Below are positions 1-8,354 of a DNA stretch of 64,000 nt, piece after piece. The DNA comes from JAFEDN01 sp965651935 (GTDB taxonomy: Bacteria; Pseudomonadota; Gammaproteobacteria; Coxiellales; Coxiellaceae), in contig CBFGTC010000007.1 of assembly GCA_965651935.1 (NCBI GenBank), forward strand, positions 1 through 64,000, written 5' to 3'. Under the pieces are notes generated by a model, which was given only the letters and a program-made list of their open reading frames with translations, had not been told where the DNA came from and ran no database searches. The position numbers were made by a program, and so were the translations under genes. Every line of letters begins with the position of its first letter. Position 1 is the stretch's first letter.

Positions 1-54
1 CCCGCGACCCCCGGCGTGACAGGCCGGTATTCTAACCAGCTGAACTACCGCTCC
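1..54 (-). tRNA. tRNA-Asp(GTC), 3' part outside the window
   Basis: Read on the minus strand, the 5' acceptor strand GGAGCGG begins at position 54. It is followed by a D-arm with TAGTTCAGCTGGTTAGA and an anticodon loop CCTGTCACG, giving anticodon GTC for aspartate. The sequence then enters the T-arm and is cut by the window edge, so the 3' acceptor strand is not seen. It lies just downstream of tRNA-Val and hupB, an order common in gammaproteobacteria, where ppiD usually follows. Confidence 0.95.
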
Positions 55-65
55 GGAACTCTTTA

Positions 66-138
66 TGGGTGCTGAGGGGATCGAACCCCCGACATTCGCC
101 TTGTAAGGGCGACGCTCTACCAGCTGAGCTAAGCACCC
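66..138 (-). tRNA. tRNA-Val(TAC)
   Basis: This is a complete cloverleaf on the minus strand. A 7-bp acceptor stem (GGGTGCT with AGCACCC, discriminator A) encloses a D-arm with TAGCTCAGCTGGTAGAGC, an anticodon loop CCTTACAAG with anticodon TAC (valine), and a T-loop GGTTCGATCC. No CCA is encoded next to the discriminator base. It sits about 85 bases downstream of hupB and a dozen bases before tRNA-Asp, so the two tRNAs may be processed from a hupB read-through transcript. Confidence 0.97.
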
Positions 139-222
139 GATTTTTTTATAAACTTTCTTTTCGGGACAGATTACCGGGATAGATTAAGGGTAATAATCCC
201 TTCAATCAAGGTAATTTTTTTA

Positions 223-495
223 TTAACTGACTGCGTCTTTTAATTTTTTCCCTACTTTAAATTTAATCACTTTCTTTTCAGGGATTTCCATCGGTTCTCC
301 AGTACGAGGATGACGTCCAGTGCGCGCAGCGCGTTTACCAACCTCAAAACTACCAAAACCAACTAAAACAACATTTTCACCTTTTTTTACAGTTTCGGTG
401 ATACTATCAATGACAGCGTCCAAAGCTTTATTGGCATCGGTTTTACTTAAACCGGTTATCTCGGAAACTCGATCAATTAAATCATTTTTATGCAT
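223..495 (-). CDS. hupB: DNA-binding protein HU-beta
   Basis: A 90-aa HU protein, the small dimeric nucleoid protein that bends DNA without sequence specificity. The family signature is clear: GFGSFEVGKRAARTGRHPRT forms the beta-arm, with the DNA-intercalating proline in GRHPRTGE near residue 63, and a basic C-terminal helix follows. An in-frame TTG lies four codons upstream, but it falls inside the Shine-Dalgarno GAGGA, so the ATG at 495 (MHKNDLID) is the better start. HU proteins are about 90 aa, which agrees. The tRNA-Val/tRNA-Asp context points to the hupB paralogue usually placed between lon and ppiD. Confidence 0.97.
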   Translation of the reverse strand: MHKNDLIDRVSEITGLSKTDANKALDAVIDSITETVKKGENVVLVGFGSFEVGKRAARTGRHPRTGEPMEIPEKKVIKFKVGKKLKDAVS

Positions 496-507
496 AAAAT
501 TCCTCAA

Positions 508-807
508 CTATATAGAAGGCTTTCGCCAGCTCACACTTTATACCAAGCTCAAAAGCCTTATGTCAAGTTTTGCTACTGGTCTTAGGCCATAAGACTCAAA
601 GGCCTCCTAAAAATGAAAGTGGAGTATGCCACAAGAATGATCGGGATTCAAAGGCTAATATACTAATACAGCAATTCACTCAAGAGTAGTAACCCAGGTT
701 TTGTTTATATTTTGAGAATAGGGATTGCTCAATCACTCGAAATGAAACAAAGTGAATCGCAATTCCCCCTTGCAAAACCCCATTGCGTAGAATCAATTCC
801 CGTATGG
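508..807. other. Intergenic region between hupB and tldD
   Basis: This 300-base stretch upstream of hupB and downstream of tldD holds no convincing gene. Its tldD-proximal third is a reverse-oriented copy of the dispersed intergenic repeat (703-801). The remainder should contain the hupB promoter, but I could not assign a clear -35/-10 pair. A short open frame across it on the minus strand has no family features and mostly runs antisense or out of frame to tldD. Confidence 0.6.
703..801 (-). repeat. Dispersed ~100-bp intergenic repeat, copy E
   Basis: Reading on the minus strand this element starts TTGATTCTACGCAATGGGG, passes a semi-palindrome GAATTGCGATTC, then TTTCATTTCGAGTGATTGAG, and ends AAAATATAAAC. 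The same order of blocks occurs in the other copies at 12.5, 18.0, 19.6 and 52.6 kb. It ends only a few bases after the tldD stop codon. This copy is the most diverged of the set. Confidence 0.7.
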
Positions 808-2253
808 CTAACGCACTCCGCCGACTGTTAAAAAATCTATTTTCAATGTAGGCTGACCCACCCCAACAGGAACGGTTTGGCCTTCTTTGCCACAAGAACC
901 CATCCCGGGATCTAATTGCAAATCATTGCCCACCATAGAAACTTGGCTCAAAACTCCAGGGCCATCCCCAATCAAGGTGGCCCCTTTAACCGGGCGGGTC
1001 ACTTTTCCATCCTCAATTAAATAAGCTTCACTGGTGGTAAAAACAAATTTTCCAGAAGCAGTATCCACTTGGCCACCAGCGAAATCAACGGCATATAAAC
1101 CACGCTTGACTGAAGAAATAATTTCTTGAGGATCACTTTCTCCTGGTAACATATACGTGTTCGTCATCCGGGGGAAAGGCAAATGCGCATAAGATTCGCG
1201 GCGGCCATTGCCGGTGGGTTTCATCCCCATCAAGCGCGCGTTAAGCCGATCTTGAATGTAATTTTTCAATATGCCTTTTTCAATTAAAACCGTATTCTGA
1301 GAGGGTACTCCTTCATCATCAATGGTAATAGACCCTCTTCTTCCCGGTATAGTTCCATCGTCCACAATAGTGCATAAAGGCGATATGACTTGCTGACCTA
1401 GGCGACCACTAAAAATAGAACTGCCTTTGCGGTTAAAATCGGCTTCTAAGCCATGACCTACTGCTTCGTGCAGTAACACCGCTGGCCAACCCGGGCCTAA
1501 AACCACTGGCATCGTGCCAGCCGGCGCGTCTTCGGCTTCTAAATTCAGTAAAGCCTGACGCACGGCTCTTTCAGCATATTCCAAGCCCTTGACGCCGCTA
1601 GTAAACAATTCATAGCCAGAGCGTCCTCCACCTCCGGATTGACCTCGCTCCCGTCTGCCGTTTTGTTCAGCAATAACTCTAACCCATAAGTTGACTAAAG
1701 GGCGTACGTCCGCCGTGAGAACGCCCTCACTATTCATAATTAAAACGATGTTGTAACTTCCAGCCAGGGTCACCACCACTTGCTGGATACGGGGATCGAT
1801 GCGGCGAGCATGTTGATCGACTTGGTGTAATAAGGCAATTTTGTCTTTTTCAGCGATGGAATCAATCGGGTTAATGGGTGGGTATAATGGTTTGGCGATA
1901 GCTTGTTGAGTGACATGGACTAAACCGGTGCGACCGCTTTTCACAATGGAACGTGCTGTGTTGGCGGCATTTTGCAAAGCCGGCAAAGCAATCTCATCCG
2001 CATAGGCAAAACCGGTTTTTTCGCCACTGTTCACCCGTAAACCAAATCCGCGGTCAATGCTAAAATCCCCGGATTTGACTATGCCATCTTCTAAATGCCA
2101 ACTCTCACCCCGCGCGCCCTGCAGAAAGATATCCGCACTATCGACTGAGCGCATCATCACTTTACCCAAAATTTCTTCTAATTGTCTTGGATTAAGATTA
2201 GCAGGAGATAATAAAGATTGAGTAGCAAAATCCATGGATTGATCTGGCGACAT
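808..2253 (-). CDS. tldD: Metalloprotease TldD
   Basis: A 481-aa protein of the length typical for TldD, the zinc-protease subunit that with TldE (PmbA) cleaves peptides in the cytosol; in E. coli the pair matures microcin B17 and degrades CcdA. The catalytic motif is visible as LLHEAVGHGLEADF (HExxxH) around residue 264, and the GVGQPTLKIDFLTVGG ending is family-typical. The ATG at 2253 has a G-rich Shine-Dalgarno just upstream. It is 14 bases from the mreD stop, so it is probably the last gene of the mreB-mreC-mreD operon, an arrangement known in other gammaproteobacteria. tldE is not in the window. Confidence 0.97.
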   Translation of the reverse strand: MSPDQSMDFATQSLLSPANLNPRQLEEILGKVMMRSVDSADIFLQGARGESWHLEDGIVKSGDFSIDRGFGLRVNSGEKTGFAYADEIALPALQNAANTARSIVKSGRTGLVHVTQQAIAKPLYPPINPIDSIAEKDKIALLHQVDQHARRIDPRIQQVVVTLAGSYNIVLIMNSEGVLTADVRPLVNLWVRVIAEQNGRRERGQSGGGGRSGYELFTSGVKGLEYAERAVRQALLNLEAEDAPAGTMPVVLGPGWPAVLLHEAVGHGLEADFNRKGSSIFSGRLGQQVISPLCTIVDDGTIPGRRGSITIDDEGVPSQNTVLIEKGILKNYIQDRLNARLMGMKPTGNGRRESYAHLPFPRMTNTYMLPGESDPQEIISSVKRGLYAVDFAGGQVDTASGKFVFTTSEAYLIEDGKVTRPVKGATLIGDGPGVLSQVSMVGNDLQLDPGMGSCGKEGQTVPVGVGQPTLKIDFLTVGGVR

Positions 2254-2267
2254 AATGAACCCCCTGT

Positions 2268-2765
2268 TTAGCCAAACGCAGAAACACGCATTTTAATCTG
2301 AAAAATATATAACAAACCTGAAAGCCATGGCCAAATGACCGCCGTGGTTAAGGCAGGTAACCAAAATGACCAATCAACAGAAGAATGCATAAATACCACT
2401 AATAGACAGCGGTCGATTATCAAACCCAGCAAGACCAATAAAAAAACCACCGCGGTTTGCTGGAATACTGGGATATAACTCAACCAATTTTGAAATTTTA
2501 AAACAAAATAAGCGGTAATACTGTATATTAAAGCCTGCTCTCCTAAAACATTTCCCACCAGAATATCCATAAAAAGACCTAAAATCCAAACGGAAAAAAT
2601 ACCAATGCGGTGAGGTGAAGTCATTAACCAAAATATCAGCGTCGCCATTAACCAATTTGGCCTTAGCCAGACCGCCCAAGGCGGCATGGGAATGATCATT
2701 AAAATTATCGCAATCAGAATGGTAACGCCAATACAGATATAATCTTTAAATGCATTATCGCTCAT
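2268..2765 (-). CDS. mreD: Rod shape-determining protein MreD
   Basis: A 165-aa hydrophobic protein with about five predicted membrane spans and the MreD-typical segment MPPWAVWLRPNWLMATLIFW near the N terminus, followed by GLFMDILVGNVLGEQAL. MreD is an inner-membrane partner of MreC in the elongasome that guides lateral wall synthesis. Its ATG overlaps the mreC stop codon (ATGA), which indicates translational coupling, and tldD follows after 14 bases. Confidence 0.95.
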   Translation of the reverse strand: MSDNAFKDYICIGVTILIAIILMIIPMPPWAVWLRPNWLMATLIFWLMTSPHRIGIFSVWILGLFMDILVGNVLGEQALIYSITAYFVLKFQNWLSYIPVFQQTAVVFLLVLLGLIIDRCLLVVFMHSSVDWSFWLPALTTAVIWPWLSGLLYIFQIKMRVSAFG

Positions 2766-3643
2766 GAAGACTTCTCCGACATGGCTTGTTTTAATTGCTG
2801 CTGCACCGCTTCATCATAGGTTGCATGTTCGGGCCAAGCCAATAAAACTTGCTCACTTTTGTCCAGTCGGGCCGAGGGAATTAAAGATATAGTCGCAAAG
2901 CGATCCCCAGCCTCTAATGTGGACTTGGCGACGACGCCGACTGGATATCCCACTGGAAACCGCAAACCCATGCCCGAAGCCACATACAAATCGCCTTCCT
3001 GGATATCGCTATTATCGGGGACATTGATCAAATGCAACTGCCCAGAACTGCCACTGCCCACCGCAATAGCGCGGGAACCAGTGCGATAGTTTTGAACCGG
3101 TACGGAGCTTTTTATATCCGTCACCAATAATACCCGGCTCGTCAATGGGCCAATGCTGATAATTTGACCTAATACCCCATAAGCGTCTAACACCGGCTGA
3201 CCCAAATATAAATGATCTGGAACGCCTCGGTCGATGATGACTTGCTGAGTCACAGGATTTAATGCCACGGCAAGCAATTGCGCAACAATGGTCTTTCCCG
3301 TGGCTTGAGGGGTCGATTGCAATAGTTGCCGCAATTGAGCATTTTCTCTTTCCAAAGCTAACAATTTTTGCAATTTTGATTCCATAAATAATTGCTGTGC
3401 CTGTAGGCGAGCGTTGTCATCGAGTAATTGGCGCTGCAATTTCAAATTCGTGGTTAGCCAGTGCAAAGTTTTGATGGGTTGATCTACTAATAGTTGAAAA
3501 GGCACGGCTACTATGGAGAGTTTCGCATGAACGTCTTTAAGGTAAGTAGATCGAAGGTCAAAAAACATCAAAGTCAAAGAAAGCACAACCGTTAACAATA
3601 TTTTAGGTGCTAAGGTGGGTTTTTTTTTAAAAATCCGCTTAAT
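2762..3643 (-). CDS. mreC: Rod shape-determining protein MreC, probable ATT start
   Basis: A bitopic membrane protein of the elongasome: an N-terminal membrane helix (LLTVVLSLTLMFFDLRS), a periplasmic coiled coil rich in Gln/Leu/Glu, and the beta-rich MreC domain containing LLVTDIKSSVPVQ. No ATG is present at the expected start. The first usable NTG is a TTG at 3598, but the frame is open back to an ATT at 3643 that yields IKRIFKKKPTLAPK, matching the usual MreC N terminus (MKPIFSRGPSLQ in E. coli). That ATT lies two bases after the mreB stop and seven bases after a GGAG Shine-Dalgarno. I therefore place the start at 3643 (293 aa). Confidence 0.93.
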   Translation of the reverse strand: MKRIFKKKPTLAPKILLTVVLSLTLMFFDLRSTYLKDVHAKLSIVAVPFQLLVDQPIKTLHWLTTNLKLQRQLLDDNARLQAQQLFMESKLQKLLALERENAQLRQLLQSTPQATGKTIVAQLLAVALNPVTQQVIIDRGVPDHLYLGQPVLDAYGVLGQIISIGPLTSRVLLVTDIKSSVPVQNYRTGSRAIAVGSGSSGQLHLINVPDNSDIQEGDLYVASGMGLRFPVGYPVGVVAKSTLEAGDRFATISLIPSARLDKSEQVLLAWPEHATYDEAVQQQLKQAMSEKSS

Positions 3644-3645
3644 GT

Positions 3646-4689
3646 TTAGGCTCCGGATAGAAAATCATGCCGCATGTGTTTCATTAATTCTAAGGCCTTA
3701 CCGCCTCCTCTGGCGACACAAGTCATGGGATCTTCGGCAATGACGACGGGTAAACCGGTCTCTTCAATCAACAAACGGTCTATGTCTTTCAATAAAGCGC
3801 CTCCGCCTGTCAGCACTAATCCGCGCTCAGCAATATCGGCGGCCAATTCCGGCGGAGCTTGTTCTAAAGCGCCACGGACGGCTGACACAATGCCCGCCAA
3901 AGGTTCTTGTAAAGCCTCTAAAATTTCATTGCTATTTAAAGTAAAACTGCGAGGAACACCTTCAGCTAAATTGCGGCCTCTGACTTCAAGTTCTCGCACT
4001 TCGCTGGTGGGGTAAGCTGAGCCGATTTCATGTTTAATCAATTCGGCAGTGGTTTCGCCTATCAAACTGCCGTAATTGCGACGCACGTAATTGATAATGG
4101 CCTCGTCAAAACGATCTCCACCTATACGCACGGATTCTGCATAAACGACGCCGTTTAGAGAAATAATCGCCACCTCCGTGGTGCCGCCACCAATGTCCAC
4201 TACCATGGACCCGCGAGCTTCGCCCACCGGCAAGCCCGCCCCAATAGCAGCCGCCATCGGCTCCTCAATGAGAAACACTTCTCTGGCGCCAGCGCCCAAA
4301 ACGGATTCTTTGATAGCGCGGCGCTCCACTTGAGTGGAACCGCACGGAACACAAACCAAGACTCTCGGACTGGGTTTGAACATTTTTCCTTGGTGAATTT
4401 TATGTATAAAATGCTGTAGCATTTTTTCAGTGATTTGGAAGTCGGCGATGACGCCGTCTTTCATAGGACGGATAGCAACAATATTCGCGGGTGTCCGGCC
4501 TAACATTTGTTTTGCTTCTAAGCCCACCGCGACAATACAAGTTTGAGAAGAATAATTATCTCGGCGGGTTGCTACTACGGAAGGCTCAGCCAAGACAATC
4601 CCTTTATCGCGCACGTACATTAAGGTGTTGGCTGTACCTAAATCAATGGAAATATCGTCGGAAAAAAATCCGCGTAAAAATTTGAACAT
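3646..4689 (-). CDS. mreB: Rod shape-determining protein MreB (bacterial actin)
   Basis: A 347-aa actin-fold ATPase that forms membrane-associated filaments directing lateral peptidoglycan synthesis. The phosphate-1 motif DLGTANTLMYV is at the N terminus, the phosphate-2 motif VVDIGGGTTEVAII near residue 165, and the adenosine motif VLTGGGALLKDIDRLL near residue 290. Length and start fit the family. It is first in an mreB-mreC-mreD-tldD operon and is preceded by a good sigma-70-type promoter (-35 at 4747-4752, -10 at 4724-4729). Confidence 0.98.
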   Translation of the reverse strand: MFKFLRGFFSDDISIDLGTANTLMYVRDKGIVLAEPSVVATRRDNYSSQTCIVAVGLEAKQMLGRTPANIVAIRPMKDGVIADFQITEKMLQHFIHKIHQGKMFKPSPRVLVCVPCGSTQVERRAIKESVLGAGAREVFLIEEPMAAAIGAGLPVGEARGSMVVDIGGGTTEVAIISLNGVVYAESVRIGGDRFDEAIINYVRRNYGSLIGETTAELIKHEIGSAYPTSEVRELEVRGRNLAEGVPRSFTLNSNEILEALQEPLAGIVSAVRGALEQAPPELAADIAERGLVLTGGGALLKDIDRLLIEETGLPVVIAEDPMTCVARGGGKALELMKHMRHDFLSGA

Positions 4690-4723
4690 AGCTGCTACTC
4701 AAAAGATGATCTTGAAAAATAAT

Positions 4724-4752
4724 ATCATAGCTTAAGTTACTAAAAGATTCAA
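4724..4752 (-). promoter_or_regulatory. Predicted sigma-70 promoter of mreBCD
   Basis: On the minus strand the hexamers TTGAAT (4747-4752) and TATGAT (4724-4729) are separated by 17 bases, placing a transcription start near 4717, about 28 bases before the mreB ATG. This is inferred from the sequence only. Confidence 0.55.
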
Positions 4753-4779
4753 AACAATAAGTAACTCTCCTCTAACCAA

Positions 4780-4819
4780 AAAAACCCCATAACAGGTCAT
4801 GATTAACTTAAGGGTTTTT
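4780..4819. terminator. Possible bidirectional hairpin terminator
   Basis: AAAAACCC at the left pairs with GGGTTTTT at the right across a loop of about 23 bases, and the A/T runs provide a U tract on either strand. It lies about 50 bases past the VUT transporter stop codon, in that gene's direction of transcription. The long loop lowers confidence. Confidence 0.4.
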
Positions 4820-4869
4820 AGCTTTGATATAATTTTAAGTTATTTTATTTACTATTTCCATTGAACATT

Positions 4870-5373
4870 TCATGAAACCGATATTTCCTTTGCCATAAGC
4901 GTTCTTTGCCGAACCTGCCAGTATTTCCATAATGTGTAGACTCCGAGAAATTTCACTGCTGTCATTGTTGTGAATTCCAGCCAACTCAAATGTCCCGCTA
5001 CCCATAAAAAAACCAGTGTATCTATAGGAGCACTGATTCCCGCCGACCAAATTAATCGCTCGCTCAAAGGCTTGCGAGTAAAACTAAAAATTCCCCAATC
5101 AATTAGCTCCCCTACCGCAAACGCGCACACGCTTGCGTTTGCCACAATGGGATCTGCCAACCAAAAGCTAAGCGCAGTCCCAATTAACATTGCCAATATC
5201 ACCCAATGTCCTATTTGACGCTGAGCGAAATCTCGAATTAGGTAGATAAATCCAACTAAAAAATCACCAGCGGAAATTTCATTAGCGCCAATAGACATAG
5301 AAGGCAGGTAAGTGTAACAAACATTCACAATAAGTATAAATATAATATAAAAAATGACAGCAAAATAACGCAT
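4870..5373 (-). CDS. VUT-family (DUF165) membrane transporter, possible queuosine-precursor permease
   Basis: A 167-aa integral membrane protein with about five helices. The segment GDFLVGFIYLIRDFAQRQIG followed later by ANASVCAFAVGELIDW and SAPIDTLVFL matches the VUT (vitamin uptake transporter, formerly DUF165) family. Its best-known E. coli member, YhhQ (221 aa), imports queuosine precursors; this protein is shorter, mainly at the N terminus. No preQ1 riboswitch is evident and no queuosine gene lies nearby, so the substrate is inferred from the family only. It is a single gene, divergent from wrbA. Confidence 0.8.
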   Translation of the reverse strand: MRYFAVIFYIIFILIVNVCYTYLPSMSIGANEISAGDFLVGFIYLIRDFAQRQIGHWVILAMLIGTALSFWLADPIVANASVCAFAVGELIDWGIFSFTRKPLSERLIWSAGISAPIDTLVFLWVAGHLSWLEFTTMTAVKFLGVYTLWKYWQVRQRTLMAKEISVS

Positions 5374-5544
5374 GGTTAAATCATAATCTGATTTGTTCCA
5401 TTATACAACTGTTTTTCAGCGATTGGTTGAGCCGGCGCTTGCAATGAAACAGAGTTTTAGATGGCAATTCGAATTGGATTTAGGTAATTTAGCCAGCAAC
5501 AACGCAGTTATTTCTGTGCTATTCTAACAATGGGGGGAGTGAGT

Positions 5545-6135
5545 ATGAATTATGTTCTCGTTCTATATTATAGTCGCCATGGAGCTACTGCCGCTATGGC
5601 ACATGAAATCGCTCGCGGTATCGACCAAGTCTCTGGAATCGAGGCTAAAATAAGAACCGTACCTCCCGTTTCCAATAATATTGAAGCCAGCCAAGACTCC
5701 ATTCCCGCCTCCGGCCCTCCCTATGTTAGCATTGACGATTTAAAAAATTGCAGCGGCTTAGCGTTAGGCAGTCCCACTCGTTTTGGAAACATGGCCGCTC
5801 CTTTAAAATATTTTTGGGATAGCACCGGCGGAATCTGGCAATCCGGCGCGTTGATCGGCAAACCCGCTGGATGTTTCACGTCGACTTCCAGTTTACACGG
5901 CGGCCAAGAAACCACTCTAATGAGCATGATGCTGCCCTTAATTCATCATGGCATGTTAATTTTAGGTCTTCCTTATAGCGAAACCGATTTATTCTCTACA
6001 ACTAGCGGAGGAACGCCTTATGGGCCTAGCCATCACGCGGGCATGGATAGCAAATACCCCTTAAGTGAGAGCGAAATGCGTTTATGCCGGGCGCTGGGAA
6101 AGCGATTAGCCACAACTGCTATAAAATTGCTATGA
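5545..6135 (+). CDS. wrbA: NAD(P)H:quinone oxidoreductase WrbA (flavodoxin fold)
   Basis: A 196-aa flavodoxin-like protein of the WrbA family, which reduces quinones by two electrons with FMN and NAD(P)H. The FMN phosphate loop is YYSRHGATAAMA at the N terminus; GSPTRFGNMAAPLKYFWD and the FTSTSSLHGGQETT loop are characteristic. An ATG exists five codons upstream at 5530, but the bases after it form the Shine-Dalgarno GGGGGAG, so 5545 is preferred. It overlaps yihY by ATGA, so the two are translationally coupled. Confidence 0.95.
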   Translation: MNYVLVLYYSRHGATAAMAHEIARGIDQVSGIEAKIRTVPPVSNNIEASQDSIPASGPPYVSIDDLKNCSGLALGSPTRFGNMAAPLKYFWDSTGGIWQSGALIGKPAGCFTSTSSLHGGQETTLMSMMLPLIHHGMLILGLPYSETDLFSTTSGGTPYGPSHHAGMDSKYPLSESEMRLCRALGKRLATTAIKLL

Positions 6136-6971
6136 GATTGTCGAAATTTTTTAATCAATTTATTCGGACTCTCGCTTATATTTACGAAAGTTTTTTTGAA
6201 AACGATTGCGCTAATCGCGCTGCTTCGTTGTCATACAGCACTTTGTTGTCTTTAGTCCCCTTAGTGATCGTGGGATTTTGGATATTATCTTTATTCCCTG
6301 CTTTCGCAGGGACTGGCGCGGTCATGCAACAATTTGTGTTTCAGAATTTTGTCGCCCACTCGGCGGTAGTGATATCAGACCAGCTTTCTCATTTTCTAGA
6401 TCAGACTCGTAAACTATCGTGGACTAATTTGTTAGCATTGGCGTTAATTTCCGTATTATTGATTTATGATATGGCCAGTGCGTTTAATAATATTTGGAAA
6501 ATCAAGATTAGAGAACATTTCGCTTTATCTTTTGTCTTTTATTCTTTTGTTCTGATTTTATCGCCTATTTTTTTCGGTTTAACCATGTTGATTGGAACGT
6601 ATCTAGTTCATTTGCCTTTTTTTGAGAGAGTTTTTTATATAGAAAAACCTGTTTTTTTAGCCTTTCCCTATTTAGTCGTTTTTTTTGTCTTTACCTTATT
6701 CAATTGGGTTTTGCCAACTGGACAAGTTCCGCTGCGTTACGCCATTATTGCTGGATTTATCACTATGGTTTTATTTGAAATTGTCAAATTTTTATTTGGT
6801 TTATATATGAGTTATTTTCCCACTTACCGCTTAATTTATGGCGCTCTTTCAAGCATTCCGATATTTTTATTATGGATTTATACTTCCTGGGTTATTATTC
6901 TGTTAGGCGCGGTGATTTGCCATACTCTCACTCGTGGTGTTCCACCGGATTTTCGTATCTCAGCTTCCTAA
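6132..6971 (+). CDS. yihY: YihY/BrkB-family inner membrane protein
   Basis: A 279-aa polytopic membrane protein with six predicted helices and the family hallmarks NRAASLSYSTLLSLVPL near the N terminus and YGALSSIPIFLLWIYTSWVI near the C terminus. The family was once misnamed ribonuclease BN; its molecular role is unsettled. An upstream in-frame ATG at 6084 lies inside wrbA and adds a non-homologous tail, whereas the ATG at 6132 overlaps the wrbA stop, so the latter is chosen. Confidence 0.93.
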   Translation: MRLSKFFNQFIRTLAYIYESFFENDCANRAASLSYSTLLSLVPLVIVGFWILSLFPAFAGTGAVMQQFVFQNFVAHSAVVISDQLSHFLDQTRKLSWTNLLALALISVLLIYDMASAFNNIWKIKIREHFALSFVFYSFVLILSPIFFGLTMLIGTYLVHLPFFERVFYIEKPVFLAFPYLVVFFVFTLFNWVLPTGQVPLRYAIIAGFITMVLFEIVKFLFGLYMSYFPTYRLIYGALSSIPIFLLWIYTSWVIILLGAVICHTLTRGVPPDFRISAS

Positions 6972-7049
6972 ATAGTGCAATACCGTTCTTCTTGATAATT
7001 TTTCAAAAAAAGGTAATATTTTCTTGCCTCTAAAAATGGAACCTTTATT

Positions 7050-8354
7050 ATGAAAGAACTCAATTCAAACTTGCAGCCGCTGGATTCTGAAGATACTTGT
7101 CTGCATATATTAAGCTTCATTTTTTACCCAAAATCCTTTAAAACAATGCTTGTTCTGGCATATGTCAACCGAAACTTTTACAAAGCTATACAGTTTTTAT
7201 TTCATCAATATTATGGTAGTCAATATTGTTTTGCTTTAAAGAACGAACTTGAATATAAAACTTCTCACATCGACTTTGCGGAGCCTTTCATTTTTCCACT
7301 TGTTCTGGAAGATGGCAGCTCTTTAAAAATTAAATTTATACCCGATGATACTAAAAAAAAGAAATGGGTTAAAATATGGAATCGATATGATAAATTCATT
7401 TTTACTCAAGAAATCAGAGATCTTTCTTCTGAAAATCCGTATGCTCTGATGGTACAAATATATGCCTCAAGCATCGCAACTGGACTAAATGTATTAGTTT
7501 GTTTTTCTGGTCAAGCATGGTTTACAAATGATTTTAGATTTAAAAAATTTGTCAAATTACGTCATCAGTACCATTCAATTTGTTGCGCCGCTTTTATTAA
7601 TAACCGATATTTTTTAATCGATCAAAGAGATAACAATTTTATTTTGATTTCTGCCAAAGAAGAAATCAAAATTCCAGAAAAATCTAGGCATTTTTTTGCT
7701 TTAGGAAAACATTTATTTATCTATTTAGTAAGCGGCGTTGTCATTTATTATAAATTAGATACCAAAAATCGTTTATCTAAAGTAGGAGAATTTAAAGTCA
7801 ATAGCCAAGAAATGTTTGACTTTAAACAAATAAATGAAACAGAAATTATTTTCACTGGAACTTCTCCCGATTCAAATTTTGTTTTCCAACATTGGAGTTG
7901 GGTAAACAATAATCTAAAAATTGAAAAAAAGAATACCTCCATTCCTTTTAGAACAGATTTTTGTATAAATAAGTACAAAATTGCATTAATATCCACATTG
8001 ATCCCTCTTGAGTCACAAAGTAACTCTCATGGCAAAAAATTAATAGTAGTCAATACATGCACAGGCATTATCATCAATCAATTCACTATCCAGCTTGAGG
8101 AAATTTTTAATTCATATTTTTCAAAAGATTTTCAAGTCACAGCTTTAAATTTCCCACATCCCAAAAAAGGTTTGCAACACCTATTTTTTAAAAATGCAGA
8201 CTCTATAGGCCTATTTTTAAAAGGCGCTACTCAATTTAAACATATATTTCTATCTCTAAAGATATCATTCAACAAATTAAAACCGCTTTCATTTTTAAAT
8301 AAAGACTTGAATAGTGATTCTGAAAAAAAAAATTTACCAGCTCCTGGGACTTAA
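7050..8354 (+). CDS. Orphan protein with F-box-like N terminus, candidate secreted effector
   Basis: A 434-aa protein with no family that I recognise over most of its length. Residues ~12-50 read LDSEDTCLHILSFIFYP...FKTMLVLAYVNRNFYKAI, which follows the F-box pattern (L-x-x-E, hydrophobic I/L-L-x-x-L/I, then V-N/S-R-x-F/W). The rest is rich in Lys, Phe, Ile and Asn, and alternating hydrophobic stretches such as NRYFLIDQRDNNFILIS suggest beta-strand repeats, possibly a propeller. There is no signal peptide or membrane helix. Base composition is clearly more AT-rich than the neighbouring yihY and tol genes. F-box proteins in Legionella are Dot/Icm substrates that hijack host SCF ubiquitin ligases; an effector role here is inference. 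Confidence 0.55.
   Translation: MKELNSNLQPLDSEDTCLHILSFIFYPKSFKTMLVLAYVNRNFYKAIQFLFHQYYGSQYCFALKNELEYKTSHIDFAEPFIFPLVLEDGSSLKIKFIPDDTKKKKWVKIWNRYDKFIFTQEIRDLSSENPYALMVQIYASSIATGLNVLVCFSGQAWFTNDFRFKKFVKLRHQYHSICCAAFINNRYFLIDQRDNNFILISAKEEIKIPEKSRHFFALGKHLFIYLVSGVVIYYKLDTKNRLSKVGEFKVNSQEMFDFKQINETEIIFTGTSPDSNFVFQHWSWVNNNLKIEKKNTSIPFRTDFCINKYKIALISTLIPLESQSNSHGKKLIVVNTCTGIIINQFTIQLEEIFNSYFSKDFQVTALNFPHPKKGLQHLFFKNADSIGLFLKGATQFKHIFLSLKISFNKLKPLSFLNKDLNSDSEKKNLPAPGT

Noticed and set aside
680..895. 71-codon minus-strand frame at the end of tldD
   Set aside because: It combines out-of-frame tldD sequence with repeat copy E and has no independent support.
5400..5480. Possible further diverged copy of the dispersed repeat between the VUT gene and wrbA
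   Set aside because: It shares CAATGAAACA and GCAATTC spacing with copy E, but block order and ends are too degraded to call by eye.
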